From positions 124,001 to 188,000 of the forward strand of contig NZ_JNLE01000003.1 in NCBI RefSeq assembly GCF_000702945.1: a stretch of DNA of 64,000 nt, written 5' to 3'. The first letter of the stretch is position 1. Each line of letters opens with the position of its first letter. Below, one piece after another: positions 45,398-53,194 of this stretch. The stretch comes from Clostridium sp. KNHs205. GTDB lineage: Bacteria; Bacillota; Clostridia; Lachnospirales; Lachnospiraceae. The notes beneath the pieces were generated by a model that saw only the letters and a list, made by a program, of their open reading frames with translations, did not search any database and was not told where the DNA came from. The position numbers were made by a program, and so were the translations under genes.

Positions 45398-46561
45398 TTA
45401 TCCACGGTGTTTCTTAACAAACCGCTCAATTCTTTCTACGGCAATCTTTAAATTCTCCATGGAAGAAGCGTAGGAAATACGAAGGAATCCTTCTCCTCCA
45501 CTGCCAAAAGCAGTTCCTGGAACAGCAGCTACCTTTTCTTCCATCAAGAGTTTCGTAGCAAACTCATCTGAAGTCATGCCCATGCTTTGAATGCTGGGGA
45601 AGATGTAGAAAGCTCCAAAAGGCTCGAAACAGGTCAATCCCATATCATTAAAGGCTTTTACCAGATAATTTCTCCTCTGGTCATAAGATTCCCTCATCAT
45701 AGCAACATCAGCATCACCGTTTCTTAAAGCCTCTACAGCAGCATACTGGCTGGCTGTTGGTGCACACATAATGGCAAACTGGTGAATCTTTGTCATCTGC
45801 TCAATGATAACAGCGGGACCTGTAGCATAACCCAGCCTCCAGCCTGTCATGGCATAGGACTTGGAAAAGCCGTTAATAACAATGGTTCTCTCTCTCATAC
45901 CAGGAAATGAAGCTATGGATATATGCTGACCACCATAAGTAAGTTCAGAATAGATTTCATCGGAGATAACAATCAAATCCTTTTCAAGTATTATAGGGAC
46001 AATTTCTGCCAGATCCTCTTTTGTCATTACGGAACCTGTAGGGTTATTGGGGAAAGGAAGCACCAATACTTTCGTCTTATCTGTGATGGACTTTAGAAGG
46101 CTTTCTTTTGTAAGCTTAAACTCATCCTTTTCCTTTAATTCAATAATAACAGGTTTGCCGCCTGCTAACACAACACAAGGCACATAGGATACATAACTTG
46201 GCTGAGGCACCAGTACTTCATCACCGGGGTCCAGCATAGCTCTGAGTGCAATATCGATTGCTTCACTGCCACCAACGGTAACAATGGTTTCATGATCATA
46301 GTTATAGCTTAATCCGAAACGTCGGCTTAAATAACTGCATATTTCAATCTTTAATTCTTTTAAACCTGAATTGGAGGTATAAAAAGTCTTTCCCTTCTCC
46401 AGGGAATAGATGCCTTCTTCTCTGATATGCCAGGGGGTATCAAAATCCGGCTCTCCCACACCCAGAGAAATTGCATCCTTCATTTCACTTACTATGTCAA
46501 AAAATTTACGTATACCGGAAGGCTCAATGCTTACGACGGTCTTTGATAATGGGTCTCTCAC
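45398..46561 (-). CDS. PLP-dependent aminotransferase, class I/II
   Basis: A 387-aa fold-type I aminotransferase, probably acting on aromatic or related amino acids. Start GTG at 46561 overlaps the lrp stop (GTGA). Motifs: GVGEPDFDTPWHI, PNNPTGSVM, ISDEIYSELTY and the PLP lysine in INGFSKSYAMTGWRLGY. C-terminal Arg in FLRISYASS binds the substrate carboxylate. Coupling to an Lrp-type regulator is common for these enzymes. The exact substrate cannot be read. Confidence 0.93.
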   Translation of the reverse strand: MRDPLSKTVVSIEPSGIRKFFDIVSEMKDAISLGVGEPDFDTPWHIREEGIYSLEKGKTFYTSNSGLKELKIEICSYLSRRFGLSYNYDHETIVTVGGSEAIDIALRAMLDPGDEVLVPQPSYVSYVPCVVLAGGKPVIIELKEKDEFKLTKESLLKSITDKTKVLVLPFPNNPTGSVMTKEDLAEIVPIILEKDLIVISDEIYSELTYGGQHISIASFPGMRERTIVINGFSKSYAMTGWRLGYATGPAVIIEQMTKIHQFAIMCAPTASQYAAVEALRNGDADVAMMRESYDQRRNYLVKAFNDMGLTCFEPFGAFYIFPSIQSMGMTSDEFATKLLMEEKVAAVPGTAFGSGGEGFLRISYASSMENLKIAVERIERFVKKHRG

Positions 46562-47043
46562 GGTGTAATCAGCATCCTTTCATCTTTGGTTTCATGAACC
46601 AGGGGGAGTCCATGCTCTTTGTATTTCTTCAGAACAAAATGGGTCGCAGTGCTGAGTACCGCTTCCATAGGTGCTAATTTACTGGACACAAAGTTAGCCA
46701 CTTCTCTCATGCTCTTGCCTTCAATAATTACCGTAAGGTCAAATCCACCGGACATCAGATAAACTGATTCCACCTCATCAAATTTATAGATTCTTTCTGC
46801 AATCTTATCAAATCCCTGGCCTCTCTGAGGAGTTACCTTTACTTCAATAAGGGCTGTAACCTTTTCACTCTCTGCATTGTCCCAATTGATCAAAGTTGGG
46901 TAACCGCAAATAATAGATGCTTCCTCTAACTCCTTGATGGCAACTGCCACTTCTTCTTCCGTAGCATTAAGCATAGCAGCCAGATCCTTTGGTGTAAGCT
47001 TACTATTCTTATCAATGGCCTGCAAAATCTTTTCCTTTAACAT
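46558..47043 (-). CDS. Lrp/AsnC-family regulator
   Basis: A 161-aa amino-acid-responsive regulator. The winged helix-turn-helix (about 5-50: LTPKDLAAMLNATEEEVAVAI) is followed by an effector-binding RAM domain (about 65-145: TALIEVKVTPQRGQGFDKIA and VYLMSGGFDLTVIIEGK). ATG at 47043 is chosen because the small upstream frame stops just before it; the in-frame ATG at 47055 is an alternative. Translationally coupled to the aminotransferase. Its leader carries the shared hairpin motif. Confidence 0.9.
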   Translation of the reverse strand: MLKEKILQAIDKNSKLTPKDLAAMLNATEEEVAVAIKELEEASIICGYPTLINWDNAESEKVTALIEVKVTPQRGQGFDKIAERIYKFDEVESVYLMSGGFDLTVIIEGKSMREVANFVSSKLAPMEAVLSTATHFVLKKYKEHGLPLVHETKDERMLITP

Positions 47044-47045
47044 TT

Positions 47046-47153
47046 TTATACCCATGTATATCGCAGGAAAACCTGCAATACTGCCACATACAATCGGATG
47101 AGGATAAAACCTCCTGCATTCAACTGTAGATCCTTAAAGTGAAAGAAGCTCAT
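47046..47153 (-). CDS. Possible 35-aa leader peptide of lrp
   Basis: GAAAGG sits seven bases before an ATG that opens 35 codons (MSFFHFKDLQLNAGGFILIR, then LYVAVLQVFLRYTWV). The stop lies two bases before the lrp start at 47043, an arrangement fit for translational coupling. The ribosome binding site lies within the conserved loop of the leader hairpin. The GH13 copy of the motif has no ATG at this place, so the peptide may be incidental. Confidence 0.35.
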   Translation of the reverse strand: MSFFHFKDLQLNAGGFILIRLYVAVLQVFLRYTWV

Positions 47154-47187
47154 GTGGCATCCTTTCGATTTTATATTTTCTTTCACT
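47059..47187 (-). promoter_or_regulatory. Leader hairpin motif, copy 2
   Basis: On the minus strand AGTGAAAGAA/TTCTTTCACT (47138-47187) closes a loop with GAAAGGATGCCA, followed downstream by GCAGG TTTT CCTGC and CGATA before lrp. It matches copy 1 at 28919-29000, with the outer pair changed from A-T/T-A to G-C. An ATTGCCGC/GCGGCAAT hairpin lies just upstream (about 47198-47217). Confidence 0.6.
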
Positions 47188-47304
47188 CATTCCAGCATAT
47201 TGCCGCGAAAGCGGCAATAAAAAGCAATTCTTAAAAGACTTCATTATCTGACCATGCATTTGATCTAACTTGTGTTATGTATACATGGTGTTCATATACT
47301 TCCG

Positions 47305-48297
47305 TTATTTCACAGCGTTAACCTGATAAAGTTCATCAGTTTTCGGGGGTTCCAGGAATCTCTCTTCCTCCTGATTGCGTATGGTTCTTGCGTTACCGTC
47401 AGTAAATCTTCCGATTACAACTGCCGGAATACCGCTGTCATTTAACTTTTCTGCAAGTTCATTTCCTTTCCCGGTAACCAGTAAAAGAGAGCCTGCCGCA
47501 TAAAGCTGATAAGGGTTTAGGTCAAAAAACTCACAGATTTCAATGGTTTCCTGTTTAATTGGAATTTTCCTTAAATCTGCTGTGAGACCCAATCCTGTGC
47601 GAACTCCGATTTCCCATAAGGCTGCAAAAATACCGCCTCTTGACGGATTATGCATAAGTTTCACTCCCGCTTCCTCTCCTATATCCGCTTCTGCAGCTAT
47701 GGAAAGTAATGCGGTAAAATCCTCTGCATTCTGTATAAAGTCTCGGTTATATCTGGTTAGAAGCTCCTCGGTATGCTCTTTGGCAAGGATAGCAGTCCCT
47801 AGAAGTCCTGCCCATTTTGTCATTACAATCTCATCTCCGGGCAGGACGCCCGCGGATGCGGTAACCCGGCTGCGGCGTATCTTACCCACACCGGTCACTG
47901 TTATAACCGGTCTGTTGACATAAGAAGTTATCTCTGTATGACCACCTATAATCTCAAGGTTATATGCCCTGGCTGTATTTTCCGCTTCCTTCATAATATT
48001 CTGAAGCTGGGATTCCTGTGAATCCTCCGGCAGCAGTATGGTAAGCATAACACCGATAATATCGCCGCCGGCTGCCCTGATATCTGCAACAGCACTATGT
48101 ATAGCAGCAGAGGGAAGCAGGTCTTTTGAAACCGTTATGGGATTGGAGGTCAGAAGCATTCCTTCATCTTCTCCAATACCCACAGCTGTGCAATCCACAC
48201 CAACTCCAGGCCTCTGAAGTACTTCATCCCTTCTCTGCTTTATCTGTCTTAGGACGGAACGCTTTAAAATCGGTTCCGATACTTTCCCCATCTGCAT
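47305..48297 (-). CDS. AIR synthase-related protein, HypE/ThiL-like
   Basis: A 330-aa protein of the PurM/HypE/ThiL/SelD ATP-binding superfamily. Start MQMGKVSEP at 48297 has GGGAG five bases upstream; longer frames exist. The N-terminal half has GVDCTAVGIGEDEGMLLTSN and AVADIRAAGGDIIGVMLTI, the C-terminal half MTKWAGLLGTAILA and HNPSRGGIFAALWEIGVRTG, as in HypE-type proteins. No other hydrogenase gene is nearby and the C-terminal PRIC-type Cys of true HypE is absent. So the reaction is unknown. Confidence 0.82.
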   Translation of the reverse strand: MQMGKVSEPILKRSVLRQIKQRRDEVLQRPGVGVDCTAVGIGEDEGMLLTSNPITVSKDLLPSAAIHSAVADIRAAGGDIIGVMLTILLPEDSQESQLQNIMKEAENTARAYNLEIIGGHTEITSYVNRPVITVTGVGKIRRSRVTASAGVLPGDEIVMTKWAGLLGTAILAKEHTEELLTRYNRDFIQNAEDFTALLSIAAEADIGEEAGVKLMHNPSRGGIFAALWEIGVRTGLGLTADLRKIPIKQETIEICEFFDLNPYQLYAAGSLLLVTGKGNELAEKLNDSGIPAVVIGRFTDGNARTIRNQEEERFLEPPKTDELYQVNAVK

Positions 48298-48363
48298 GGT
48301 AACTCCCATCTGTGCCCAAGGCACATTTATATATTAGGATATATATTTCATAAAATAGCAGAT

Positions 48364-48584
48364 AGTTTGAAATTAAAAAAGCATTTCAAACTTCTTATCT
48401 AAGCAGTACCACAAGCAGGCTTGTGATATGCCCTTGTATAGTTTGAAATAAAAAAACATTTCAAACTTCTTATTTAAGCAGTACCACAAGCAGGCTTGTG
48501 ATATGCCCTTGTATAGTTTGAAATAAAAAAACATTTCAAACTTCTTATTTAAGCAGTACCACAAGCAGGCTTGTGATATTGCCT
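48364..48584. repeat. Tandem hairpin array, 75-bp period
   Basis: Three copies (starting 48382, 48457, 48532; the last shortened) of a unit that begins CATTTCAAACTTCTTAT. Each holds CACAAGC/GCTTGTG with a two-base loop and, across unit borders, GTTTGAAAT/ATTTCAAAC around a poly-A loop. The copies are almost identical. A 63-codon minus-strand frame runs through them only because 75 is divisible by three. Interval between the VanW and HypE-like genes. Confidence 0.92.
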
Positions 48585-48604
48585 TTCTTCGTGTGTTAGA
48601 TTGT

Positions 48605-48647
48605 GAAAAGGGGTTGTTGCATAACGAAAACTGTTATGCAGCAACCC
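48605..48647 (-). terminator. Intrinsic terminator of the VanW gene
   Basis: GGGTTGTTGCATAAC pairs with GTTATGCAGCAACCC (15 bp, one wobble). On the minus strand it is followed by CTTTTC, 34 bp after the stop. Confidence 0.7.
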
Positions 48648-48680
48648 ACACAGACCATGCTTTTAGCCTGCATCTGCTTC

Positions 48681-50261
48681 TTAAATATCATCATCCTGGG
48701 GTTCAACAACACCCTGGCTGCCATCATCGCCACTTTCTGTTTCACCGGTACCGTTTGTCTGTCCTTTATTGCCATTAGGCTTCCCTTTGTTACCCTCTGT
48801 CTGTCCCTTGTTTCCGTTTGTACCAGAGGCAGGTACATCAGTTGCACCTTCTGATGAAGTATCGGTTCCATCGTCTGGTTCTTCCGCATTCTCTTCCGGC
48901 TCAGGTTTCTTCGTTCCAATTGTTACATATCTGGGCGAAGGGTTATATACGCTCTTATTAATTTTTGTACGGCTTACTTCAACACCGTTTTCATATACAA
49001 CTTTATAGAGCTCTGCAGAGTAACCTGTATGAGCCGACTGTGTTGTATATTCATAACCCTCCAGCTGATTCGGATCTTTGGTTACTACATCAGCACCGGG
49101 TGCTTTTTCATTTAAAACAACTGTTTCAAATTTAATCTTTCTTCCCTCAGTATCTCTGGTTTCATTTCCCCAGATATTAAAGGTTATGGTTCTTCCCTGG
49201 GTAGAAGCTTCAATTACAATTGGTGTATCAGTGTCATTCTTGAATTTTAAATCTTTCCAGGTTCCTGCAATCGCAGCATCTCTTGAGAGAGATACATAAC
49301 TAATGGTCATGGAATGGGGGAATCTCTCCACCACTTCCAGCTCCGAATAAAGTACTGCATTGTATAGAGTAGTAGTTACCTGGCAGGCACCACCACCGAT
49401 GGAATCAATTACTTTACCATTTGCATAAGCACCGGCTTCATAATATCCGTTCGCCTTTGTAAAGGGCGTTAGCTTCTCGTAAGCAGAGAAAACATCCCCG
49501 GGATACAATACTGTATTATTAATAAGTCTTGCACCATTTGCAAGGTTAGCTGCACGGTCATTAGAAGATGATGTATAGGTAGTGGAATAAGAACCAAGAA
49601 TGGTGTTGCATTTTTCTACCATTTCCCTGGTATACTTTGGCTCATCCTTTTTTATTTCAGCTGATACGTTGACATCCTCGCCTGTCCAGTCCTTTAATAC
49701 AGCTTCTTTAATGGAATCGGCTGTTGCGGTGGTATTTACCTTCATACCCACCACTTCATCGGTATAGACAAATTTTCCATTCTTTCTGGCTACTGTAGCG
49801 TTTTTCGCTTTAATATTATGACTAGACAGCTGTTTCTTGGCAAAAGTCTTCAACTCATCATCTGACATGCTGAATTCCAGCTTATAGGTAAGATTATTTT
49901 CCTGGGTATCCTTTAATTCTTTATACTGCCTGATCAGGTTACCGTTTTTTCCAATCTCCAGGGCTTCTTTAATATATTGGTTGTCTTTACTGGTGAACCC
50001 TAAATCTCCAAGGGATATTGTCTCTTTCTCACCATCTATATCAACGGTTACCGTCTTTTCCTTCAATGAATCTACGTAATCTTTCACTGCCTGTTCGGCT
50101 TGTTCCTTGGTCATTCCACCAATATCCACCGAATCAATATATACCCCTTTGGTTATTACTTCCTCTTCGGCTGCGGCAAAAGCCTTGGTCCAGTTACAGG
50201 TAGATAATAGAAATAATGCAAAAACAAACACTACCCGTATTACACTTTTACTGTTCTTCAT
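48681..50261 (-). CDS. VanW-family cell-wall protein with YoaR-type domain
   Basis: A 526-aa exported protein. Signal peptide 1-30 (VVFVFALFLLSTCNWTKAFA). Then a duplicated peptidoglycan-binding-like (YoaR/PG_binding_4) region with GVYIDSVDIGGMTKEQAEQA, and the VanW domain (about 225-360) with NNTVLYPGDVFSAYEKLTP, the core SIGGGACQVTTTLYNAVLYS and ERFPHSMTISYV. A G5-like strand region follows, then a Gly/Asn/Lys/Thr-rich acidic tail with NGNKGQTEGNKGKPNGNKGQ repeats. Likely acts in the envelope; the enzyme activity of VanW is not established. Ribosome binding site GAGGAGGG. Confidence 0.9.
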   Translation of the reverse strand: MKNSKSVIRVVFVFALFLLSTCNWTKAFAAAEEEVITKGVYIDSVDIGGMTKEQAEQAVKDYVDSLKEKTVTVDIDGEKETISLGDLGFTSKDNQYIKEALEIGKNGNLIRQYKELKDTQENNLTYKLEFSMSDDELKTFAKKQLSSHNIKAKNATVARKNGKFVYTDEVVGMKVNTTATADSIKEAVLKDWTGEDVNVSAEIKKDEPKYTREMVEKCNTILGSYSTTYTSSSNDRAANLANGARLINNTVLYPGDVFSAYEKLTPFTKANGYYEAGAYANGKVIDSIGGGACQVTTTLYNAVLYSELEVVERFPHSMTISYVSLSRDAAIAGTWKDLKFKNDTDTPIVIEASTQGRTITFNIWGNETRDTEGRKIKFETVVLNEKAPGADVVTKDPNQLEGYEYTTQSAHTGYSAELYKVVYENGVEVSRTKINKSVYNPSPRYVTIGTKKPEPEENAEEPDDGTDTSSEGATDVPASGTNGNKGQTEGNKGKPNGNKGQTNGTGETESGDDGSQGVVEPQDDDI

Positions 50262-50293
50262 TGCTTTCCCTCCTCTGCTGACTGATTTTTAGT

Positions 50294-50540
50294 GGCAGCA
50301 TAAAGCGCTGCCTTTTATCAGAAATCAAAAAACGATTTCTGATAAGTATATAATAGGAATTTAAATACATTCCTATTATCGATTTACGGCAGCATAAAGC
50401 GCTGCCTTTTATCAGAAATCAAAAAGCGATTTCTGATAAGTATATAATAGGAATTTAAATATATTCCTATTATCGATTTACGGCAGCATAAAGCGCTGCC
50501 TTTTATCAGAAATCAAAAAACGATTTCTGATAAGTATATT
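50294..50540. repeat. Tandem hairpin array, 94-bp period
   Basis: Three copies (starting 50294, 50388, 50482; the last shortened). Each holds three stems: GGCAGC/GCTGCC, TTATCAGAAATC/GATTTCTGATAA and AATAGGAAT/ATTCCTATT. It lies directly upstream of the VanW gene on the minus strand, so transcription of that gene or its promoter must deal with it. Sequence unrelated to the 75-bp array on the other side. Confidence 0.92.
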
Positions 50541-50574
50541 ATAAACAATAATTCATATGTATATCAATATTTTA

Positions 50575-50679
50575 TTAAAATATAATATTGATAAGCATAG
50601 GTGCTACCATGGCCAGCACCAGGACTACTACTATCACTAAAGATATAGCTCTTTTTACTTTATGATTATTAAAATTCAA
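50575..50679 (-). CDS. Small single-helix membrane protein
   Basis: TTG at 50679, six bases after GAGGTG, opens 34 codons: a basic N-terminus (MNFNNHKVKRA) and one hydrophobic helix (ISLVIVVVLVLAMVAPMLIN). Too short for normal gene calling. I recall similar short proteins in other Clostridia, but I cannot name a family. The strong binding site and clear topology favour a real gene. Confidence 0.6.
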   Translation of the reverse strand: MNFNNHKVKRAISLVIVVVLVLAMVAPMLINIIF

Positions 50680-50766
50680 TTGAGACACCTCTTTCTTATT
50701 TCCTTAACAGCAAATATATTCTGTCTTATATTTAAATTTATTAATACCATTTCAAAAAACTGCAAA

Positions 50767-51504
50767 TCATATAAATTCATTCGGACACTCACCAGCTCTG
50801 GCAACACCTATCACAAGCAAATAATCCTTAATCATATCTTTTCTTATACCCATATAGGATAAATATTTCTTCACAAGTGTTCTTTTTATATTTAATAAAC
50901 CTTCTTTGTCAGTAACACTTTCAGAAACAGGTGTATATTCTAATAAATATACTGTACGGGCTATATCATATAAATAACTCCCCCTGCACAGATTCATAAA
51001 ATCTATTACATAGGTCTCTGTCCCGGATACAAGTATGTTTCCTGGATGATAATCACCATGACACAAGGTATTACCCTCAGGTAATCTTTGAAGTATTTGA
51101 AGGGCTTCTTCTTTTTCTGTTATCTTACAGCTCTTAGCATTTTGAATATGGTAGGCTAGAAACTCTTTATAATCAGGTAAATCCTTCAATTCAAACTTTA
51201 GCATTCTTTTATGGAGTGAGGACATATAAAAAGCACATTTGTCCAAATCGCCGGTCTTAAAAAACCAATCCTCCAGTGACTCTCCCAGCACTTTTTCATA
51301 TACTATACCGGAGCGGCCTTTATATTTAAGCCTGTCATATGGAATGGGCTTAGGAAAATCGAAATCCTTTACCGCCAATGCATTTGAGTATTCATTTTCT
51401 ACTGCATGTTCAGGGTAGCCTTCGTAAAAAAGCTTTAGGACTTTATTACCTCCCCATTCAAAGACCTCTGCCGTATTGCCGGAACCGATTAATTGTTTCT
51501 CCAT
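50767..51504 (-). CDS. Kinase-like phosphotransferase (APH family)
   Basis: A 245-aa protein of the aminoglycoside phosphotransferase/choline kinase fold. ATG at 51504 (MEKQLIGSGNTAEVFEWG) has GGAG six bases upstream and begins where relatives do; the ATG at 51516 is possible. The catalytic loop is LCHGDYHPGNIL and the metal-binding Asp is in YVIDFMNLCRG. The Gly-rich loop IGSGNTAEVF binds ATP. The substrate is unknown, and resistance should not be assumed. Confidence 0.85.
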   Translation of the reverse strand: MEKQLIGSGNTAEVFEWGGNKVLKLFYEGYPEHAVENEYSNALAVKDFDFPKPIPYDRLKYKGRSGIVYEKVLGESLEDWFFKTGDLDKCAFYMSSLHKRMLKFELKDLPDYKEFLAYHIQNAKSCKITEKEEALQILQRLPEGNTLCHGDYHPGNILVSGTETYVIDFMNLCRGSYLYDIARTVYLLEYTPVSESVTDKEGLLNIKRTLVKKYLSYMGIRKDMIKDYLLVIGVARAGECPNEFI

Positions 51505-51625
51505 TCTTTGCTCCATGGATTGCTATTCCTTACTTTATAAAATCCAAATTACCACTTACTATCTCCTAAGTACTTAATACACTATATTATTGTATAAACT
51601 ACTCTAATTATTCTTAGATTTATAG

Positions 51626-52369
51626 TTATGTCGCAGGTTTATAATTTAACCTTCCCTTGTTAAGAATAATACTGTCAATCAGTTTGGAAGCCTCGCTTCT
51701 TGTCAGATTGTCTATGGAATTCATATACTCTATCTTATGATATTTTAATAAATCATTCAAGTAATTTTTTTGACTTGCAGTGATGGGCTGGGTCTTTTTT
51801 ACCTTATAGGATAAGACCTGCTGCTTAAAAACATCCCTGTGGCTGTCAAAAAACTCATTGCACATATATGCATAAACCATAGCCGTTGCTTTCGCATCGT
51901 GGAATGCCCGGTGGGCACTTGGATTCACCACATTATAGCGATTACATAAGCTTCCAAGGCTTTTGCTCTCTTTTTCAGGGATAGTTCCCCTGCTGATCTT
52001 AAGTGTATCAATCCCTTCTCTTTCAAAGCTGTGTCCAAGGTGCCCGGCACTGACCTTTATGAAGCTGTAGTCAAACATTATATTATGCCCCATTAAGATA
52101 TCTTCTCCGGTAAATTTAAGAAAATCCGGCACCACTTCAGCAGCCGTTCTTGCATTGGCAAGCATCTCTTCTGTTATTCCCGTAAGCTTGATGATATTTT
52201 CCGGTAAGGGTAAAGGCGGTTTGATCAATTCATTAAAATACTCTGTTATTTTACCCTCTTTTACTCGGACAGCACCTATTTCGATAATATGATCCTCTTC
52301 CGGTGAAAGTCCTGTGGTCTCTATATCAAAGCATACAAAGGAGGTTATCATTCCGTTTTTCTTTGTCAT
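51626..52369 (-). CDS. DnaQ-like 3'-5' exonuclease
   Basis: A 247-aa DEDDh exonuclease. Exo I FVCFDIETTGLSPEEDHIIE, Exo II GHNIMFDYSF and Exo III HRAFHDAKATA supply the four acidic residues and the His. The exonuclease domain covers about 8-175. A helical tail (SYKVKKTQPITASQKNYLND) resembles a DNA-binding SAP-like or RecT-like end with unknown role. GAGGT precedes the start. It is a stand-alone enzyme, not the full PolC. Confidence 0.9.
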   Translation of the reverse strand: MTKKNGMITSFVCFDIETTGLSPEEDHIIEIGAVRVKEGKITEYFNELIKPPLPLPENIIKLTGITEEMLANARTAAEVVPDFLKFTGEDILMGHNIMFDYSFIKVSAGHLGHSFEREGIDTLKISRGTIPEKESKSLGSLCNRYNVVNPSAHRAFHDAKATAMVYAYMCNEFFDSHRDVFKQQVLSYKVKKTQPITASQKNYLNDLLKYHKIEYMNSIDNLTRSEASKLIDSIILNKGRLNYKPAT

Positions 52370-52452
52370 TGTAACCTCTTTTCTGGATATCTGGTTAAAT
52401 TAAATTCGATATCCGCTAATCTTTTGTTTAAGTTGTGTTAAAAATCTCTTCG

Positions 52453-53121
52453 TTATTTCAGATTATCCCACTTACTTTCCCACTTACACTGCTCAAATAA
52501 AAAACATTCATTGCATTTTGGGCTCCTGGCAGTGCAAATGCTTCTGCCATGGGCAATAATCTGAAGGTTATATAGGATCCAATGATCCTTTGGCAGAACC
52601 TTCATAAGATCGAATTCAATCTTTACCGGATCTTCCTCTTTGGTAAATCCCAGCTTTCCGGATATACGTTTTACATGGGTATCAACAACAATGCTGGGCT
52701 CATGATATATATTTCCTCTGATAACATTGGCAGTCTTTCTTCCCACTCCCGCAAGCTTTGTCAATGCGTCAATGTCATTTGGAACCACGCCGCCGTGATC
52801 TCTAATCAGCGCTTTTGTACATTCAATGATATTCTTTGCTTTATTATGATAAAAGCCGGTACTGTGAATATCCCTCTCAAGCTCCCTTAAATCCGCCGCT
52901 GCAAAATCTTCAAGTCTCTTATATTTAACAAAAAGGTCCTTTGTAACGATATTAACCCTTTCATCAGTGCATTGGGCACTTAAGATTGTAGCAATCAGCA
53001 GCTGCCAGGGAGTATCGTGATTCAGATAACACTTATATTCCCTTGTATAATATTCGTCCAGGAGAGTAAGAATCTGCTCCACTCTCTCCCGTTCTTTTTT
53101 TGTAATTCTTTTTACTGCCAT
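52453..53121 (-). CDS. nth: Endonuclease III
   Basis: A 222-aa base-excision repair glycosylase/AP lyase for oxidised pyrimidines. ATG at 53121 follows GGGAG. Helix-hairpin-helix LTKLAGVGRKTANVIRGN with the catalytic Lys in GVGRKTA, catalytic Asp in IVVDTHVKRIS and the iron-sulfur cluster motif C-x6-C-x2-C-x5-C in CTARSPKCNECFLFEQCKW. Complete. 83 bp upstream of the exonuclease gene. Confidence 0.96.
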   Translation of the reverse strand: MAVKRITKKERERVEQILTLLDEYYTREYKCYLNHDTPWQLLIATILSAQCTDERVNIVTKDLFVKYKRLEDFAAADLRELERDIHSTGFYHNKAKNIIECTKALIRDHGGVVPNDIDALTKLAGVGRKTANVIRGNIYHEPSIVVDTHVKRISGKLGFTKEEDPVKIEFDLMKVLPKDHWILYNLQIIAHGRSICTARSPKCNECFLFEQCKWESKWDNLK

Positions 53122-53194
53122 AATTTCTCCCATTCCGCCGCTGACTGCAGCTTAAAATCTGATGAAAGAAGATAGAAATGTATTTTGCAGGCAG

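Noticed and set aside
48373..48564. 63-codon minus-strand frame with a 25-residue repeat
   Set aside because: Open only because the 75-bp repeat is divisible by three; no ribosome binding site and it lies in a hairpin array.
48364..50540. CRISPR array
   Set aside because: The repeats are contiguous 75-bp and 94-bp units without unique spacers, and there are no cas genes.
50767..51504. Aminoglycoside resistance gene
   Set aside because: Only the general kinase fold is shared; nothing in sequence or context indicates a drug substrate.
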